Positions 1 through 9,582 of a DNA stretch of 64,000 bases are shown piece after piece. Each line of letters starts with the position of its first letter. Positions within the stretch are counted from its first letter, which is position 1. The notes under the pieces were generated by a model. That model had not been told where the DNA came from, ran no database searches, and saw only the letters and a program-made list of their open reading frames with translations. A program made the translations under genes and the position numbers. This stretch comes from Kalmanozyma brasiliensis GHG001 (Eukaryota > Basidiomycota > Ustilaginomycetes > Ustilaginales). The stretch covers positions 1,363,304 through 1,427,303 of the forward strand of contig NW_015961959.1 in assembly GCF_000497045.1 (NCBI RefSeq). Direction: 5' to 3'.

Positions 1-33
1 AAGAGGACACGAGCCCGAGACTTACGGATAGCA

Positions 34-597
34 TCAGAGCAAATAGCCCAGTAGCTCGTCCAAGAAGTATGTCACCCCGGCCAACAGCGCGAAGCCCGTA
101 AAAAGCAGTAGACCAATGTTGTACTTTGCGATGGCGACGGCTACGGCGGGTGGACTATTGTTCTGCCCTGCATTGGTTTGTCTTGGTGCTTCAGTCGTTG
201 CACTTGCAGCTCCTGCGTTCGTTGTTGTGGATGCGCTGGTCGCGCTCGCCGCGCTTGTTGTCGTGGTCGAGGAAGCGGAGGAGACGGAGGCGGTGGAGGA
301 GGGTTCGAAGATGGTGACGATACCCGAGGGTGGCAGCGTCTGGGCGTTAACACTGCTCGTCGCGTGTGGTTGAAGCGTCATCGACATGCACGCCGATTGC
401 GGGGTGAGCGGGCCGATGCCGTGCCCACCATCCGTGTTGAGCGAGCACAGCAGCGTGCTGAGCACCACCGGGTCGTCGGAGTAGCTCTGCACCGGCAGCG
501 TCGGCTGTGGTTGCGAGATTGACTGCCCTTGCGCCAATGTCAAAAGCAGCGCCAAGGTTAGCAGGAACAGCGTGCGCATGGTTGCTCTCGTTGCCAT
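34..597 (-). CDS. Secreted or GPI-anchored Ser/Thr-rich protein
   Basis: 187 aa, ATG start, single exon. The N-terminus (about residues 8-24) is a hydrophobic Leu/Thr run ending in an Ala-Gln-Gly-Gln signal-peptidase-like site. Residues 95-145 are almost pure Ser/Thr/Ala, as in O-mannosylated wall proteins. A C-terminal hydrophobic stretch (about 155-185) could be a GPI-attachment signal or a transmembrane anchor. Two cysteines (near residues 51 and 70) lie in the short non-repetitive part. I do not recognise a catalytic family. The likely location is plasma membrane or cell wall; this is inferred from composition only. It is the leftmost gene and is complete in the window. Confidence 0.7.
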   Translation of the reverse strand: MATRATMRTLFLLTLALLLTLAQGQSISQPQPTLPVQSYSDDPVVLSTLLCSLNTDGGHGIGPLTPQSACMSMTLQPHATSSVNAQTLPPSGIVTIFEPSSTASVSSASSTTTTSAASATSASTTTNAGAASATTEAPRQTNAGQNNSPPAVAVAIAKYNIGLLLFTGFALLAGVTYFLDELLGYLL

Positions 598-882
598 GAT
601 GGAGCGTGGTGATGGTGATTGGAAGCAGTGGCGACGCCAAACGCGTGAGCGCTTTCACAGCTCGGCGGCGTCTGCTCTATCCGAAAGCTCTAATTTTGAA
701 GGGCCAAAAATCAAAGCTTAAAATGAAGGTCGCAAAAAAAGAAAGCTCATAACCCCGCACTTCCGCTGGAAAGATAGGACGGAGCAGGGTCCACCGACCT
801 TTTCCCGCCGCACCTTCCAACCCCACCATCGCAGCATTCTCTCCACCATCTTCGTCAACTTCACCCTAGCAAGACCTTCGCA

Positions 883-1182
883 ATGGAACACTGCATCGGC
901 ATCCTCATCGAGCCCCTCATCGGGCTGTTCACCATGTGCACCGAGGTGGCTGCCATCTGCCTCGACGGGTGCCTCCAGACGTGCCGCGAGTCGTGTCGTT
1001 GCACTGCATGCTGCGGTTCCTGCAGCGGCCGATACGACGAGGAGGGGGATGAAGAGGCGAGGCCGATTCTGCAGCGGACTCAGCCTGGAGCGAGGGAGAG
1101 ACCGACGATGGGTGCGCAAGAGGCTCAGGTGCGACGATGGAGCTCGGTGAGCGCGCTGCGGGGCGAGGAGGGACGGTCGTAG
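883..1182 (+). CDS. Small cysteine-rich protein, unknown function
   Basis: 99 aa with strongly C-ending codons, which supports real coding. Residues 4-50 hold ten cysteines, including a CRCTACCGSC-type cluster, inside a hydrophobic and amphipathic N-terminal half. There is no cleavable signal peptide. The second half is acidic, then Arg/Gln-rich and probably disordered. Clustered cysteines next to hydrophobic residues suggest palmitoylation or membrane association rather than a secreted disulfide fold, but that is inference. It is convergent with the HEAT-repeat gene, whose stop lies 80 bp away. No family recognised. Confidence 0.55.
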   Translation: MEHCIGILIEPLIGLFTMCTEVAAICLDGCLQTCRESCRCTACCGSCSGRYDEEGDEEARPILQRTQPGARERPTMGAQEAQVRRWSSVSALRGEEGRS

Positions 1183-1262
1183 ATATGTGCGCAGACGGGT
1201 ATTCTCACTCGAGAGACTCGGAATGTCAGAGGTCATGATTGAGATGGGTATAGATGGATGGT

Positions 1263-4103
1263 CTAGACTGGAATGGTGTCAACAACAGTGCCGAGCAGAC
1301 GTTTCAGCTCATCGACGTACAGCGCAGCCTCTTTGGATGTCGCTGGCTCTCCAAGCTCAGCCAGTCTAGCCATCGCGACGGTTCGGATCTTTCTGGCGCG
1401 CTGCTCGCCCAGCATTTCGAGGCGAAGGCTGCTGGAAGTCTGCGATGGAGTCTTGTCCGCATCAAGACAGAGCGAGACCAGAGCATTGGCTGCGCTGACC
1501 CGGATCTTGAACACCTTTGCGGTCAAGCTACCACACAGCGAATCGACGATTTTGTCGACAAGTCCATCTGCAGAAGCAGAGGATCCGAGGGAATGCGTCA
1601 TGACGACGCTGGAGGCCAACGCACGGTCAAGTGCAGAGGCAGCGTTCCACTTTGACTTGGGCGGCTTCGACGTCGTGCCCAACACCCTACAGAGCTGCTC
1701 CAACAGCGATCGTCCTAGCGAGAAGCAACCTTCCTTCGATGCAAATGCAAGGTCCAGCAGCGCCAAAAGGGTCCCAGAGGTGCGGTACGCGGAGACGGCC
1801 ACGCCTTCAATGTCCTTGGCAGCTGCCAAGCAGTAGCGAGCATACTTCGTCCAGTCTGCCTCGATGAGAGGAGCTTTCGCGCGAAGTCGTGCTTCCATCG
1901 CATTCGAGAAGGCCCATGATGCGCGTTGGCGGACGAGGCTCGAGCTGTCGTGCAAGGCTCCACCGCTGACCTTGTCCGGGTTGCCCCACAGCACATCGTC
2001 CAGGACATCGCAGATCTGCTGTTGATGCGTGTCGATGTGAGCGCTGTCCGCCGGAAGCACGAGCAAGCCGAGCACGCGCACGCCTGCAGCGCGGATCGCC
2101 TCGTCAGAGTCGGCGCAGTGACGCTTGACATAGTCCAAGATCGAGGTCGACCTCTCCGCGTCCAGAACACCGCTCCTCGAAAGCGCTCCGCGCAGGTCTG
2201 CGACTGTGCCGAGCATCATAGACACCAACTCGGGCGTCTGCATCGGCTGGTCGATCGTGCGCTGGCATATTTTCCAGAGCCGTGTCCACTCGTCGCCTTC
2301 AAGAACGAGGCCAGACGCATTGCCGAGCTTCTTGACAAAGAGGGCTAAGGCTGGCGTTTGGTCTGCTGATTTGGCGTCAGCTTCAAGCGCAGCTAGTACG
2401 AGCTCGCATACCTCCGGTGTGAGCTCGGCGTCATCCGCGAGGAGGTGCAGTATGTCGACTACGGAATTGTCCGCTTGGCCTGCGGGTCGCGCTGTAGCAA
2501 TCGTTTTGGCTCCAGACGTGGCTGTACCGGCAGTCGACGACGGTATCGATTCTGTTCGTCTACTCGCGCTCGAAGCGACCGCTGGTGGTGTTCGTGCTGT
2601 CATTGAAGCGACGACTTGTTTCGCCGTTGCTTGCACTTGTGGGTCGCTATGCGAGGCGAACGGCAACATCAGAGGGCCAAGAATACTCTCGTTGGAAGCG
2701 ACAAGCCTCGCTTTCGATGTACTAAGAACGAACGTGCGTGTCAGCTGCAGCAAGGCTATCGTCAAAGATGAAGGGTAGCCCGCGATGGCTCCGTTCCCTT
2801 CGCTGCTGGTTGATGCACGCGGTGCAGTCGCGGCCCGTTGCAACGCCACGACCAGATACGATCGAATATTGACGATCCAGCTCGCCAACTGTGATGACAG
2901 AGATGTGAAAGAGAGCGCTCGTTGAGCTCGTTCCTGCGCTAGAGACAACTGCAATGTGCCATGCGATAGAATTGATTCCAACGTCGACATGGCCGCGAGT
3001 CGCACCGACGTCGAAGGGTCCTGTGCCAAGAGTGTGCAGAGGGAGAAGGATGCTCGTGAGCTGATCGACGCGGAAAAGCGCGGAGTCGTGGACGAAGCTT
3101 TGGCTGTGGCGTCCGATGGGCGTGTCGGAGCAGGTTCGTCGGGTAAGAGATCACTCCAACGGCTGATCAATGCTCGCGACTCGCGCCTGGTGAGCTCAAT
3201 GAGGCAATGAAGAGCATTTTGGCGAACGAGCTTCGCCGTTGTCTCCTGCTGTCGTGATTCGTCTTTGCGTGATCTAGACGAATTCGCGGCCGTCGAGGCA
3301 GTGGAAAAGTCGCTCCGCTCGCTCTCGCTTTTGTCGCTCTTGCGGTCGGTCTCGTCTGCTGAAGAGTCAATGCGATAGCTCTCAGCATGCAAGCTGATGT
3401 TCCCATTGGAAAGCGTTGAGGTGCTAACGGAAGATCCAAGCGGTGATGGGTTGCCTTGAGCGGCAAGATTGCGAGATGACCTCGGCTGATTTGACCAGGA
3501 GAAGGCGCCTGCTTGAAGGTTCGAGCTAGAACGTGGCAACGCTGACTGACGAGGCCTTCCGAGCTGCAGCCCCACCGACAAGCAGGGCAATAGAATGTCG
3601 AAGAGGGCAAGCAAATTTGTGCTTCTTCCGGCTGCTGCAGCAGGCAGAGCAGCTGTCGTTGCTTTCTTCGGTGATATTGGAATGAGCGCGTGGAGTGTCT
3701 TGAGCGCAGCAGCGATGGCTCGCAGCACAGAGGTGGACAATGTCGAGACGTTAGAGGTGATGTGGGATGAAGTAGCGGAAGATCTTGAGTTCTGGATCTT
3801 GAGAGTCGTCCTCAGAAATGATTCGGTGACAGCGATGAGATCGTCGACGCCGGCTTGGGCACTTTGTTCCTGAGCATCCTTAGCGAATTGCGTATCGAAA
3901 TGATGTGACAGCGTCTGGAACGCAATACGACGTGTATCATTGGGACCATCTTGGATCGCTGTCTTGGCGAAAGGGAAGAGCACGTCCGAGTCCAAGGTCT
4001 CGAGCGCCTTGCGGAGAGCATCGAGGGCTGTGCGTCGCTCCTCGGACGAGAGACGAGATTCGCGAAGCCTGGCTAGAAGCGCTCCAACCTCCTGCGACTG
4101 CAT
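1263..4103 (-). CDS. HEAT-repeat protein, HEATR6-like
   Basis: 946 aa from the ATG at 4103; the open frame runs further upstream but only from a TTG codon, and that sequence looks like 5' UTR. The protein is an alpha-helical HEAT/ARM solenoid broken by a low-complexity Ser-rich insert (about residues 230-320). The C-terminal third has repeat signatures such as RQRASWAFSNAME, KSKWNAASALDRAL and KIRVSAANALVSL, which match the C-terminal repeats of the HEATR6 family. It is probably a scaffold; no biochemical role is established for this family in fungi. It is divergent from the pterin dehydratase gene across 286 bp. Family assignment moderate, HEAT fold confident. Confidence 0.75.
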   Translation of the reverse strand: MQSQEVGALLARLRESRLSSEERRTALDALRKALETLDSDVLFPFAKTAIQDGPNDTRRIAFQTLSHHFDTQFAKDAQEQSAQAGVDDLIAVTESFLRTTLKIQNSRSSATSSHITSNVSTLSTSVLRAIAAALKTLHALIPISPKKATTAALPAAAAGRSTNLLALFDILLPCLSVGLQLGRPRQSALPRSSSNLQAGAFSWSNQPRSSRNLAAQGNPSPLGSSVSTSTLSNGNISLHAESYRIDSSADETDRKSDKSESERSDFSTASTAANSSRSRKDESRQQETTAKLVRQNALHCLIELTRRESRALISRWSDLLPDEPAPTRPSDATAKASSTTPRFSASISSRASFSLCTLLAQDPSTSVRLAAMSTLESILSHGTLQLSLAQERAQRALSFTSLSSQLASWIVNIRSYLVVALQRAATAPRASTSSEGNGAIAGYPSSLTIALLQLTRTFVLSTSKARLVASNESILGPLMLPFASHSDPQVQATAKQVVASMTARTPPAVASSASRRTESIPSSTAGTATSGAKTIATARPAGQADNSVVDILHLLADDAELTPEVCELVLAALEADAKSADQTPALALFVKKLGNASGLVLEGDEWTRLWKICQRTIDQPMQTPELVSMMLGTVADLRGALSRSGVLDAERSTSILDYVKRHCADSDEAIRAAGVRVLGLLVLPADSAHIDTHQQQICDVLDDVLWGNPDKVSGGALHDSSSLVRQRASWAFSNAMEARLRAKAPLIEADWTKYARYCLAAAKDIEGVAVSAYRTSGTLLALLDLAFASKEGCFSLGRSLLEQLCRVLGTTSKPPKSKWNAASALDRALASSVVMTHSLGSSASADGLVDKIVDSLCGSLTAKVFKIRVSAANALVSLCLDADKTPSQTSSSLRLEMLGEQRARKIRTVAMARLAELGEPATSKEAALYVDELKRLLGTVVDTIPV

Positions 4104-4389
4104 CGTCGCTTCCTTGGGGTTAGTCAGCGCTCGAATGCGATCAGCATCATGCTGGACAGGCGACGACGTATAGCTCAGCCCGGGAGATTGTTGAATGTGA
4201 GTGGAAGGTTGAAGTGAAAGAAAGGAAGCCAACAATTCAGGGTCCAAAACTTGAGAAGGCGACCTGCTGCTCGGAAGTCGGCTTGAGCTCGCTGCTCCAC
4301 TTGGCTAAGCCCAACCCTTCCACCTGTCCAAGCCTTCTTGTCCATCCTGCACAATCACCTCTGACACCAGGACGAACGGCGGACTCGGT

Positions 4390-4981
4390 ATGCTGCATCA
4401 AGCAATACGAATCGCTCGTATCCCTCACGCAACAAGTTTGACAGCACAGCACAGAATATCACGCCAACTGCTCTCCATCTCTATTCGCGCCATGTCATCT
4501 CAACCGCTCACAGCGCAAAAGTGCGAGCCATGCACCAAGGACCTTCCAGCAATGTCGCAGGACGAGGCGCGGAAGCTGCTCTCAGATCTCGCTGGAAAGT
4601 GGTCGCTATCGCCGCAGCCGAAGACGCTGCTTTCGTCTAAAGCAACTCACCCCGACGCCTTGCATCGGACGTACAAGTTCAAGGACTTCACTTCGGCGCA
4701 GGCTTTCGCGAACGATCTCGGTGCGCTAGCGGAACGAGAAGGGCATCATCCCGCCATCATGGTCGAGTGGGGCCGCGTGACCGTGTGGTGGTGGAGTCAT
4801 GCTATCAACGGGGTAAGTGACGACAGCATGCTTTGTGTCATTGCAGAGGCAGCTGACCCGAATCTTGATCTCATTGACCGTCTACGAACAGCTTCACAAG
4901 AACGACTTTGTCATGGCAGCCAAGACGGAAGAGCTGGTGCATCAAGCAGAGGGATACACACCTCCAAAGCCCAAGGCTTGA
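4390..4981 (+). CDS. Pterin-4a-carbinolamine dehydratase (PCD/DCoH family)
   Basis: Two exons, 4390-4812 and 4892-4981. The intron 4813-4891 has a GTAAGT donor and an ACAG acceptor in phase 0. The spliced product is 170 aa, or 136 aa from the second ATG at 4492. The family core is visible: a helix with FKDFTSAQAFANDL, then [29 protein letters not shown], which carries the catalytic-type histidine pair and the aromatic strand. The enzyme dehydrates 4a-hydroxy-tetrahydropterin. The 34 residues before the second ATG have Arg/Ser/Leu bias and no acidic residues, like a mitochondrial presequence, so two isoforms are possible. Without splicing the reading frame diverges from the family after the Asn-Gly pair, so the intron is well supported. 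Confidence 0.9.
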
Positions 4982-5051
4982 AGTCATGCGAATGCAAGAA
5001 GATGCGATTGCCCACTGCGGTTGTGTCGCGATTGAAGACGTATGTGGTATT

Positions 5052-6398
5052 TCAGGCTCGATCGAGATGCCTGACGTACGCCTTCCACATGCTGCGTGAC
5101 CACTGAACGAGCCAGGAGCTCTCGTCGAGCACCTGTTTGAGCCTGGTTAGCGGCTCATTCACCTTGCTGCCCTGTGACTGAGGTGTGGCTGCCAGTGTCA
5201 ATACGGTATGAATGACGCTGAATGCCAAAGCGTCCAGGGAGGTTGGTTTGCTGGCGCCCAAGAGGAATTGGTTCTCTGTCGATTGCTCCGTCAGCTGCGC
5301 TTTGGTTCGAGCAGCGAGCGCATACAGACCAGCAACAGCATCTGCAATGACTATGTCCTGGTTGACGGATGGACTGGCGAGAGCAGCGCCAGGAGTGTCG
5401 CCTCCTCCGCGCGAATCGAGGTCTGCGGTGGAGAGAGCGGAAGTAGCCGACGCTGTCGTGGCGCCAATCCAACCGAGGAAACCCACTTCCCACCCTGGAA
5501 GACTCGTGGTCGGCTGAGCCGAGGATGTTGCACTGCCTGACGAAGAAGAGGAGGAGGATGCGGAGGAGGCCGACGGATTGAGTGCCGAGATGCGCCGCAA
5601 TTGCTGATCGAAGAAAGAGTTCTGAAGTTGCGCGGATAGGAGCGATGAGAGGTATGGTTGCGAATCCGTCTTGGAGTAGACAGCCGACTGAGGAGAAAGC
5701 AGAACAGCGAGCAAGACGCCAGCCATGATGCGACCTTTGAGCAGATTCTCCCAGGTCCGAGCTTCGAGTTTGGTTGCTTGGTCCGGCCACGACGAATCGC
5801 CCTTCTTCTCAAGCTCCGGTCGAGAAGCCGGGTAGTAGTTGTCCATCAGATGCGGGATTTCGGTAGCGGGCAGCAAGGATGAGGCAGCTTTGTGACGAAA
5901 ATGAGGTGGCAGATGAACAAATGGCATCGACTTGGCCGGGCCCCAGTTATGCGAAGGGTCGATGAAGCGCACGTCAAAGTCGACATAGCGGAACAGTAGC
6001 TCCATCTGCCATCGAAGGGCGATGGGGTCGCTGCTGGACCATCCTGATGGCTGTCGTTTCAGCCGTTGCTCCTTCTCGTACCAAGCGCCCCACCGGTGAT
6101 CTTCGGCATCCGAGTTGGTATCGTGCTCATCGTCATCCGCATGCACCGCAGACAATGTGCCGTCTCGCTTCAAGTGTGGTGCGACGTAGAGGGTTGGCTT
6201 GGAGGGTGGTGCGGGTGTGGTTGGCGAGTGTGCTTTTGCCGCTGGATAGGTATGCAGAGGGAATGTTGAGAAGACGGCAGCTGCCCACTGCGGGACCAGA
6301 TGCGACCGTCGAGAAGCTGCGGACGAAGACATTGAAGAGCGTGGCGGTGCGGGTGGAATGTTCTCGAGCTCCGGATACTCGTGTGCTGCCGACGACAT
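5052..6398 (-). CDS. Metaxin/Sam35-like mitochondrial outer-membrane protein
   Basis: 448 aa from the ATG at 6398; the 57 nt of open frame upstream start with TTG. After a short Ser-rich leader comes a VPQWAAAVFSTFPLHTYP motif, resembling the N-terminal signature of fungal Sam35/metaxin proteins, followed by a thioredoxin-like segment (LYVAPHL... RWQMELLFRYVDFDVRF). A GST-C-like helical half follows with an acidic/Ser insertion. In the family these proteins sit on the cytosolic face of the outer membrane and pass beta-barrel precursors to Sam50. The match rests on motif recall rather than a search. It is convergent with the pterin dehydratase gene, 70 bp apart. Confidence 0.6.
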   Translation of the reverse strand: MSSAAHEYPELENIPPAPPRSSMSSSAASRRSHLVPQWAAAVFSTFPLHTYPAAKAHSPTTPAPPSKPTLYVAPHLKRDGTLSAVHADDDEHDTNSDAEDHRWGAWYEKEQRLKRQPSGWSSSDPIALRWQMELLFRYVDFDVRFIDPSHNWGPAKSMPFVHLPPHFRHKAASSLLPATEIPHLMDNYYPASRPELEKKGDSSWPDQATKLEARTWENLLKGRIMAGVLLAVLLSPQSAVYSKTDSQPYLSSLLSAQLQNSFFDQQLRRISALNPSASSASSSSSSSGSATSSAQPTTSLPGWEVGFLGWIGATTASATSALSTADLDSRGGGDTPGAALASPSVNQDIVIADAVAGLYALAARTKAQLTEQSTENQFLLGASKPTSLDALAFSVIHTVLTLAATPQSQGSKVNEPLTRLKQVLDESSWLVQWSRSMWKAYVRHLDRA

Positions 6399-6879
6399 CT
6401 TTGGCGAGGTCGAGCGAGATCGATCAGCTATTGACGGATGAGCCGCGCGTTGCAAGGGATCCGATGTTCGCAGTGATGGAGGAGAACGGAACGCTTCCGA
6501 AGATGATTGCCAACACCGAAGAAGCGAAAAGTGTGTGAATCGTGCGCTTAAGAAGAATCACAAAGCTCTCATCCTCCACTCTCTTCCGCCATCACAGGAA
6601 AAAAGGCCCCACGCTCGTCCCACCAACGATCCAACACCTTTGCAAAAACAGCGCGTGCGCCGGCCTGTCAAGAGGCTGAGCCAAATCAGCGCAGCTCCAG
6701 GCGACACAACCTTAAACTTCGGCCAAGACGCGCTTGGAGAAACAGGACCCTGAAATCGCTCAAGTCACCTCGGATGGCTGAGTCCGAGCGAGTCCGGTCC
6801 ATTGTCCTTGACGGCACTTCCCTCTGCCACATCATCACGACAGCCAAGACCCTCCTCTGCCAACTGTCGCTCAGCTGAC
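6399..6879. promoter_or_regulatory. Divergent intergenic region
   Basis: 481 bp between the metaxin-like gene (minus) and the F-box gene (plus). It must contain both 5' UTRs and promoters. I see no clear TATA box. The short open frames in it start mostly from non-ATG codons and have no recognisable content. Confidence 0.5.
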
Positions 6880-9549
6880 ATGGCTTCGTCGGGACGGCGG
6901 GCAACCATCAATGACTTGCCCACCGAGATCCTCCGCGAGATCGTCGGCCTAGTCTGGCTCGACTCCATCCCCAAGTCTTCCTTTCGCAACATCGACCCGC
7001 ACGGTCTGCCGTCATCCTATCCCGACGGCCGCAAGATCTCGTCCACTCAAACTGATACCCGCAAGACGCTCTACAATCTCTGCCTCGTCAACAAGGCTTT
7101 CTATCATGAAGCACGGGTGCTGCTCTTCAGGCGCATCCAGATCACACTGCCTCACAGCTTCAACTTGCTCTTGAGGACGCTTGGTGCATCGCACTTGGCG
7201 AGCGCCTACGAGAAGTATGCATCTACAGGAAGCGTCAATGTGGATCCTGCCGACCCGGCATCCTTCGTCAATATGGTGGCAGCCGCAGGATTCGCACATG
7301 CTCTCGGACAGAAGCTCGTCGTCGGAGGCGGATCAGCATCGACACCACCCGTCAGCCGCGGTGAGAGTCCAGGTCCGTCGAAAGCGGCAGCTCCGTCTCT
7401 CGAACGCTCTGCCTCCTTAACTCGGAGCGGCTCTATTCGCAATGCTGTTCGTATCAACGCAGACGAGGACGGCGAAGTCGAGCTAATCTGGACGGAGGAC
7501 GCGACGTCGACACCAGACAACCCGGTCTACCACGTCACACTTCGCGAGGAAAACGACGAGGAGGATGCCCCCCTTCACAAATGGGTGCGACTCATTGACT
7601 TTTCCAACTTCCGCACCCAAGGCATGCGGCGCACGATCGGCGAAGGAATCGACCGACGCTTTGTCACACCAGCGAGGCTTCTCGCCCTCGTCACTGCAGC
7701 AGAGGGGTTGGTCGCCTTTGGAGCCAGCGAAACCATGGACTCGGCACTATCGAACGACGTACTTGAAGCACTATTGTTCCGAGACGGCGAGTACAGCAAG
7801 CCCAGCCGAATGCGAGGCGTCTCGGTGGAGCGCAACAGCGGTCGCTCCAACAAGATGCTGCAAAGCTTGGATCTCTGCGAGTGCGTGTCTCCACGCTTTC
7901 ATGACGCCATGAAGGAGTTTGTTGAGACACATCTCAAAAAGTTCAGCGGGAGGATGACCGACACCGTTGCAGAGGAGACCGAGTCGAGCCATGACGAGGA
8001 CAACAGCATGGACGTCGATGAAGAAGAGGAGCGTGGCCGTGGAAGAAGCACATCAACGAGGTCGCAGACCAAGAGTCTCAGTCGATCCGTGTCCACACGC
8101 CGCCGAGACGGAGATGGACCCAGTCGTCATCCTGCGAGGCCGACTGCTTTCCCATCCTTGAACCGACTCGGCTTGTCGGGTGTGACGCTCGACAATGACC
8201 TCCTCAATCCGTTCGTGCTCGCCTTCCCTCGCCTCACACATCTCGATTTGTCGAGAACGAAGGCAGATGCCGCGCTCCTCAATGCATTGAGTAGCTCGCA
8301 CCAGCTGCAGCTCGAGAGTCTGTCTCTCGCATTCTGCAAGCGCATCACGTCGGAGTCCGTCACCGAGCTGCTCGTCGATGCACCCTGCACGCAAGGGCTC
8401 GTCGAGCTGAGTCTAGCAGGAACGCTCATCTTCCCCACCGCCATCGACTCGGAAGACCTCAAGGTCATCATCACGCAGGCCCCCTGCTTCCGCTCTGGCA
8501 AGATGCGATACCTCGATCTGGGCGGATGCGCCCTTACCGACGAGCTTCTCGGCTTGATCGGTCCTCAACCTTCGCTGTTGGACCTGGGCCTCTCGCACTG
8601 TCCCGACATCAAGCTCGAAGCCGTCAGCAAGCTGCTTCGGGAACGTGCACCTAACGTCCAGATCCTCGAGCTGTCCGACTCGTGCACCTCTCGCTCCTCC
8701 AACGAGGGTCTCGCCACCAACATCCCGGGTTATGACAGCCACGACTCTAGCGCCATCAACGCGGTACATCTGCAGAGCATCCTGGTTGGACCGTGTGCCA
8801 AGACGCCGCCCATCCCGATCTCAGTCCAGCTCGCCATGATGGGCTTCAAGTCTGGCTCCGAGACCCCGCCGAGCTTGCCGGCGAACGTCAGAGCCGCGAC
8901 CAACCTGAGGGTCGTCGGACTCAACTCGGCTTCACTGCAGAGTGTCAGAGGCGGCTTTGGTACGTGGAAGGTCATCCGAGGAGCAGGCAGGAGAGGATGG
9001 GTGGTGGACACGGCAGCAGGACCCAATCCGGAAGCGAGCGACGAGGCTTTGGTGGAAGACGTAGGAGCCGTCGCCGGTTCTGCGCTTCCAACAAGCGCCG
9101 ACGCAGAAGACCACAGCCCTTCGGGCGGCGAACCCATGCGAAGAGGCCGATCCGTTCGGTACGACGAATCGTCGCTCGAACCCGGCTCGCAACTTCGCGT
9201 TCCTCCTTCCACCCACTCCCCCTCCGCCACCCGCCCAACCATCCCCTCCATCCGACGGGCACACTCGGTCGGCGGCGGAGGCGGCTCCACCTCGCGCTCT
9301 CGCTCGCGCCACATCATCGCAGCCTCTTACGCCCTTCCTTCGGATGCAAAGCTGACGCCGCGAGACGAGGTGGTCCGCGATCTGCCCGCTGACCACCCGC
9401 GCCGGCGGACACTGCAGCACCTCGCCGACTGCAACGGCCACGTCACGGGCGATATCGGGTGGCACAGTCGAAAGATGGAGGTGCTGCTCGGGTTCGGCTT
9501 TTTGGGTCGAGAGACGGGATTGTATGCTCTACCGTCGTTTCAGGTGTAA
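6880..9549 (+). CDS. F-box / leucine-rich-repeat protein
   Basis: 889 aa, single exon, from the ATG at 6880 (the frame is open further 5' but begins with TTG). An F-box-like helix starts at residue 13 (LPTEILREIVGLV). A second conserved-looking patch, LYNLCLVNKAFYHEARVLLFRRI, is the typical continuation in fungal F-box proteins. A Ser/Arg/Asp-rich disordered insert (about residues 365-420) precedes repeated LRR units such as LTHLDLSRTKADAALLNAL, LESLSLAFCKRITSESV and LLDLGLSHCPDI (about 430-620). The C-terminal quarter is low-complexity but ends in an ordered-looking segment. Expected role: substrate adaptor of an SCF ubiquitin ligase; the substrate is unknown. Its stop is 33 bp from that of the convergent hydrolase gene. 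Confidence 0.8.
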   Translation: MASSGRRATINDLPTEILREIVGLVWLDSIPKSSFRNIDPHGLPSSYPDGRKISSTQTDTRKTLYNLCLVNKAFYHEARVLLFRRIQITLPHSFNLLLRTLGASHLASAYEKYASTGSVNVDPADPASFVNMVAAAGFAHALGQKLVVGGGSASTPPVSRGESPGPSKAAAPSLERSASLTRSGSIRNAVRINADEDGEVELIWTEDATSTPDNPVYHVTLREENDEEDAPLHKWVRLIDFSNFRTQGMRRTIGEGIDRRFVTPARLLALVTAAEGLVAFGASETMDSALSNDVLEALLFRDGEYSKPSRMRGVSVERNSGRSNKMLQSLDLCECVSPRFHDAMKEFVETHLKKFSGRMTDTVAEETESSHDEDNSMDVDEEEERGRGRSTSTRSQTKSLSRSVSTRRRDGDGPSRHPARPTAFPSLNRLGLSGVTLDNDLLNPFVLAFPRLTHLDLSRTKADAALLNALSSSHQLQLESLSLAFCKRITSESVTELLVDAPCTQGLVELSLAGTLIFPTAIDSEDLKVIITQAPCFRSGKMRYLDLGGCALTDELLGLIGPQPSLLDLGLSHCPDIKLEAVSKLLRERAPNVQILELSDSCTSRSSNEGLATNIPGYDSHDSSAINAVHLQSILVGPCAKTPPIPISVQLAMMGFKSGSETPPSLPANVRAATNLRVVGLNSASLQSVRGGFGTWKVIRGAGRRGWVVDTAAGPNPEASDEALVEDVGAVAGSALPTSADAEDHSPSGGEPMRRGRSVRYDESSLEPGSQLRVPPSTHSPSATRPTIPSIRRAHSVGGGGGSTSRSRSRHIIAASYALPSDAKLTPRDEVVRDLPADHPRRRTLQHLADCNGHVTGDIGWHSRKMEVLLGFGFLGRETGLYALPSFQV

Positions 9550-9582
9550 GCCGCTCGAGAGAAAAGCAATGGGAATTCGGTT

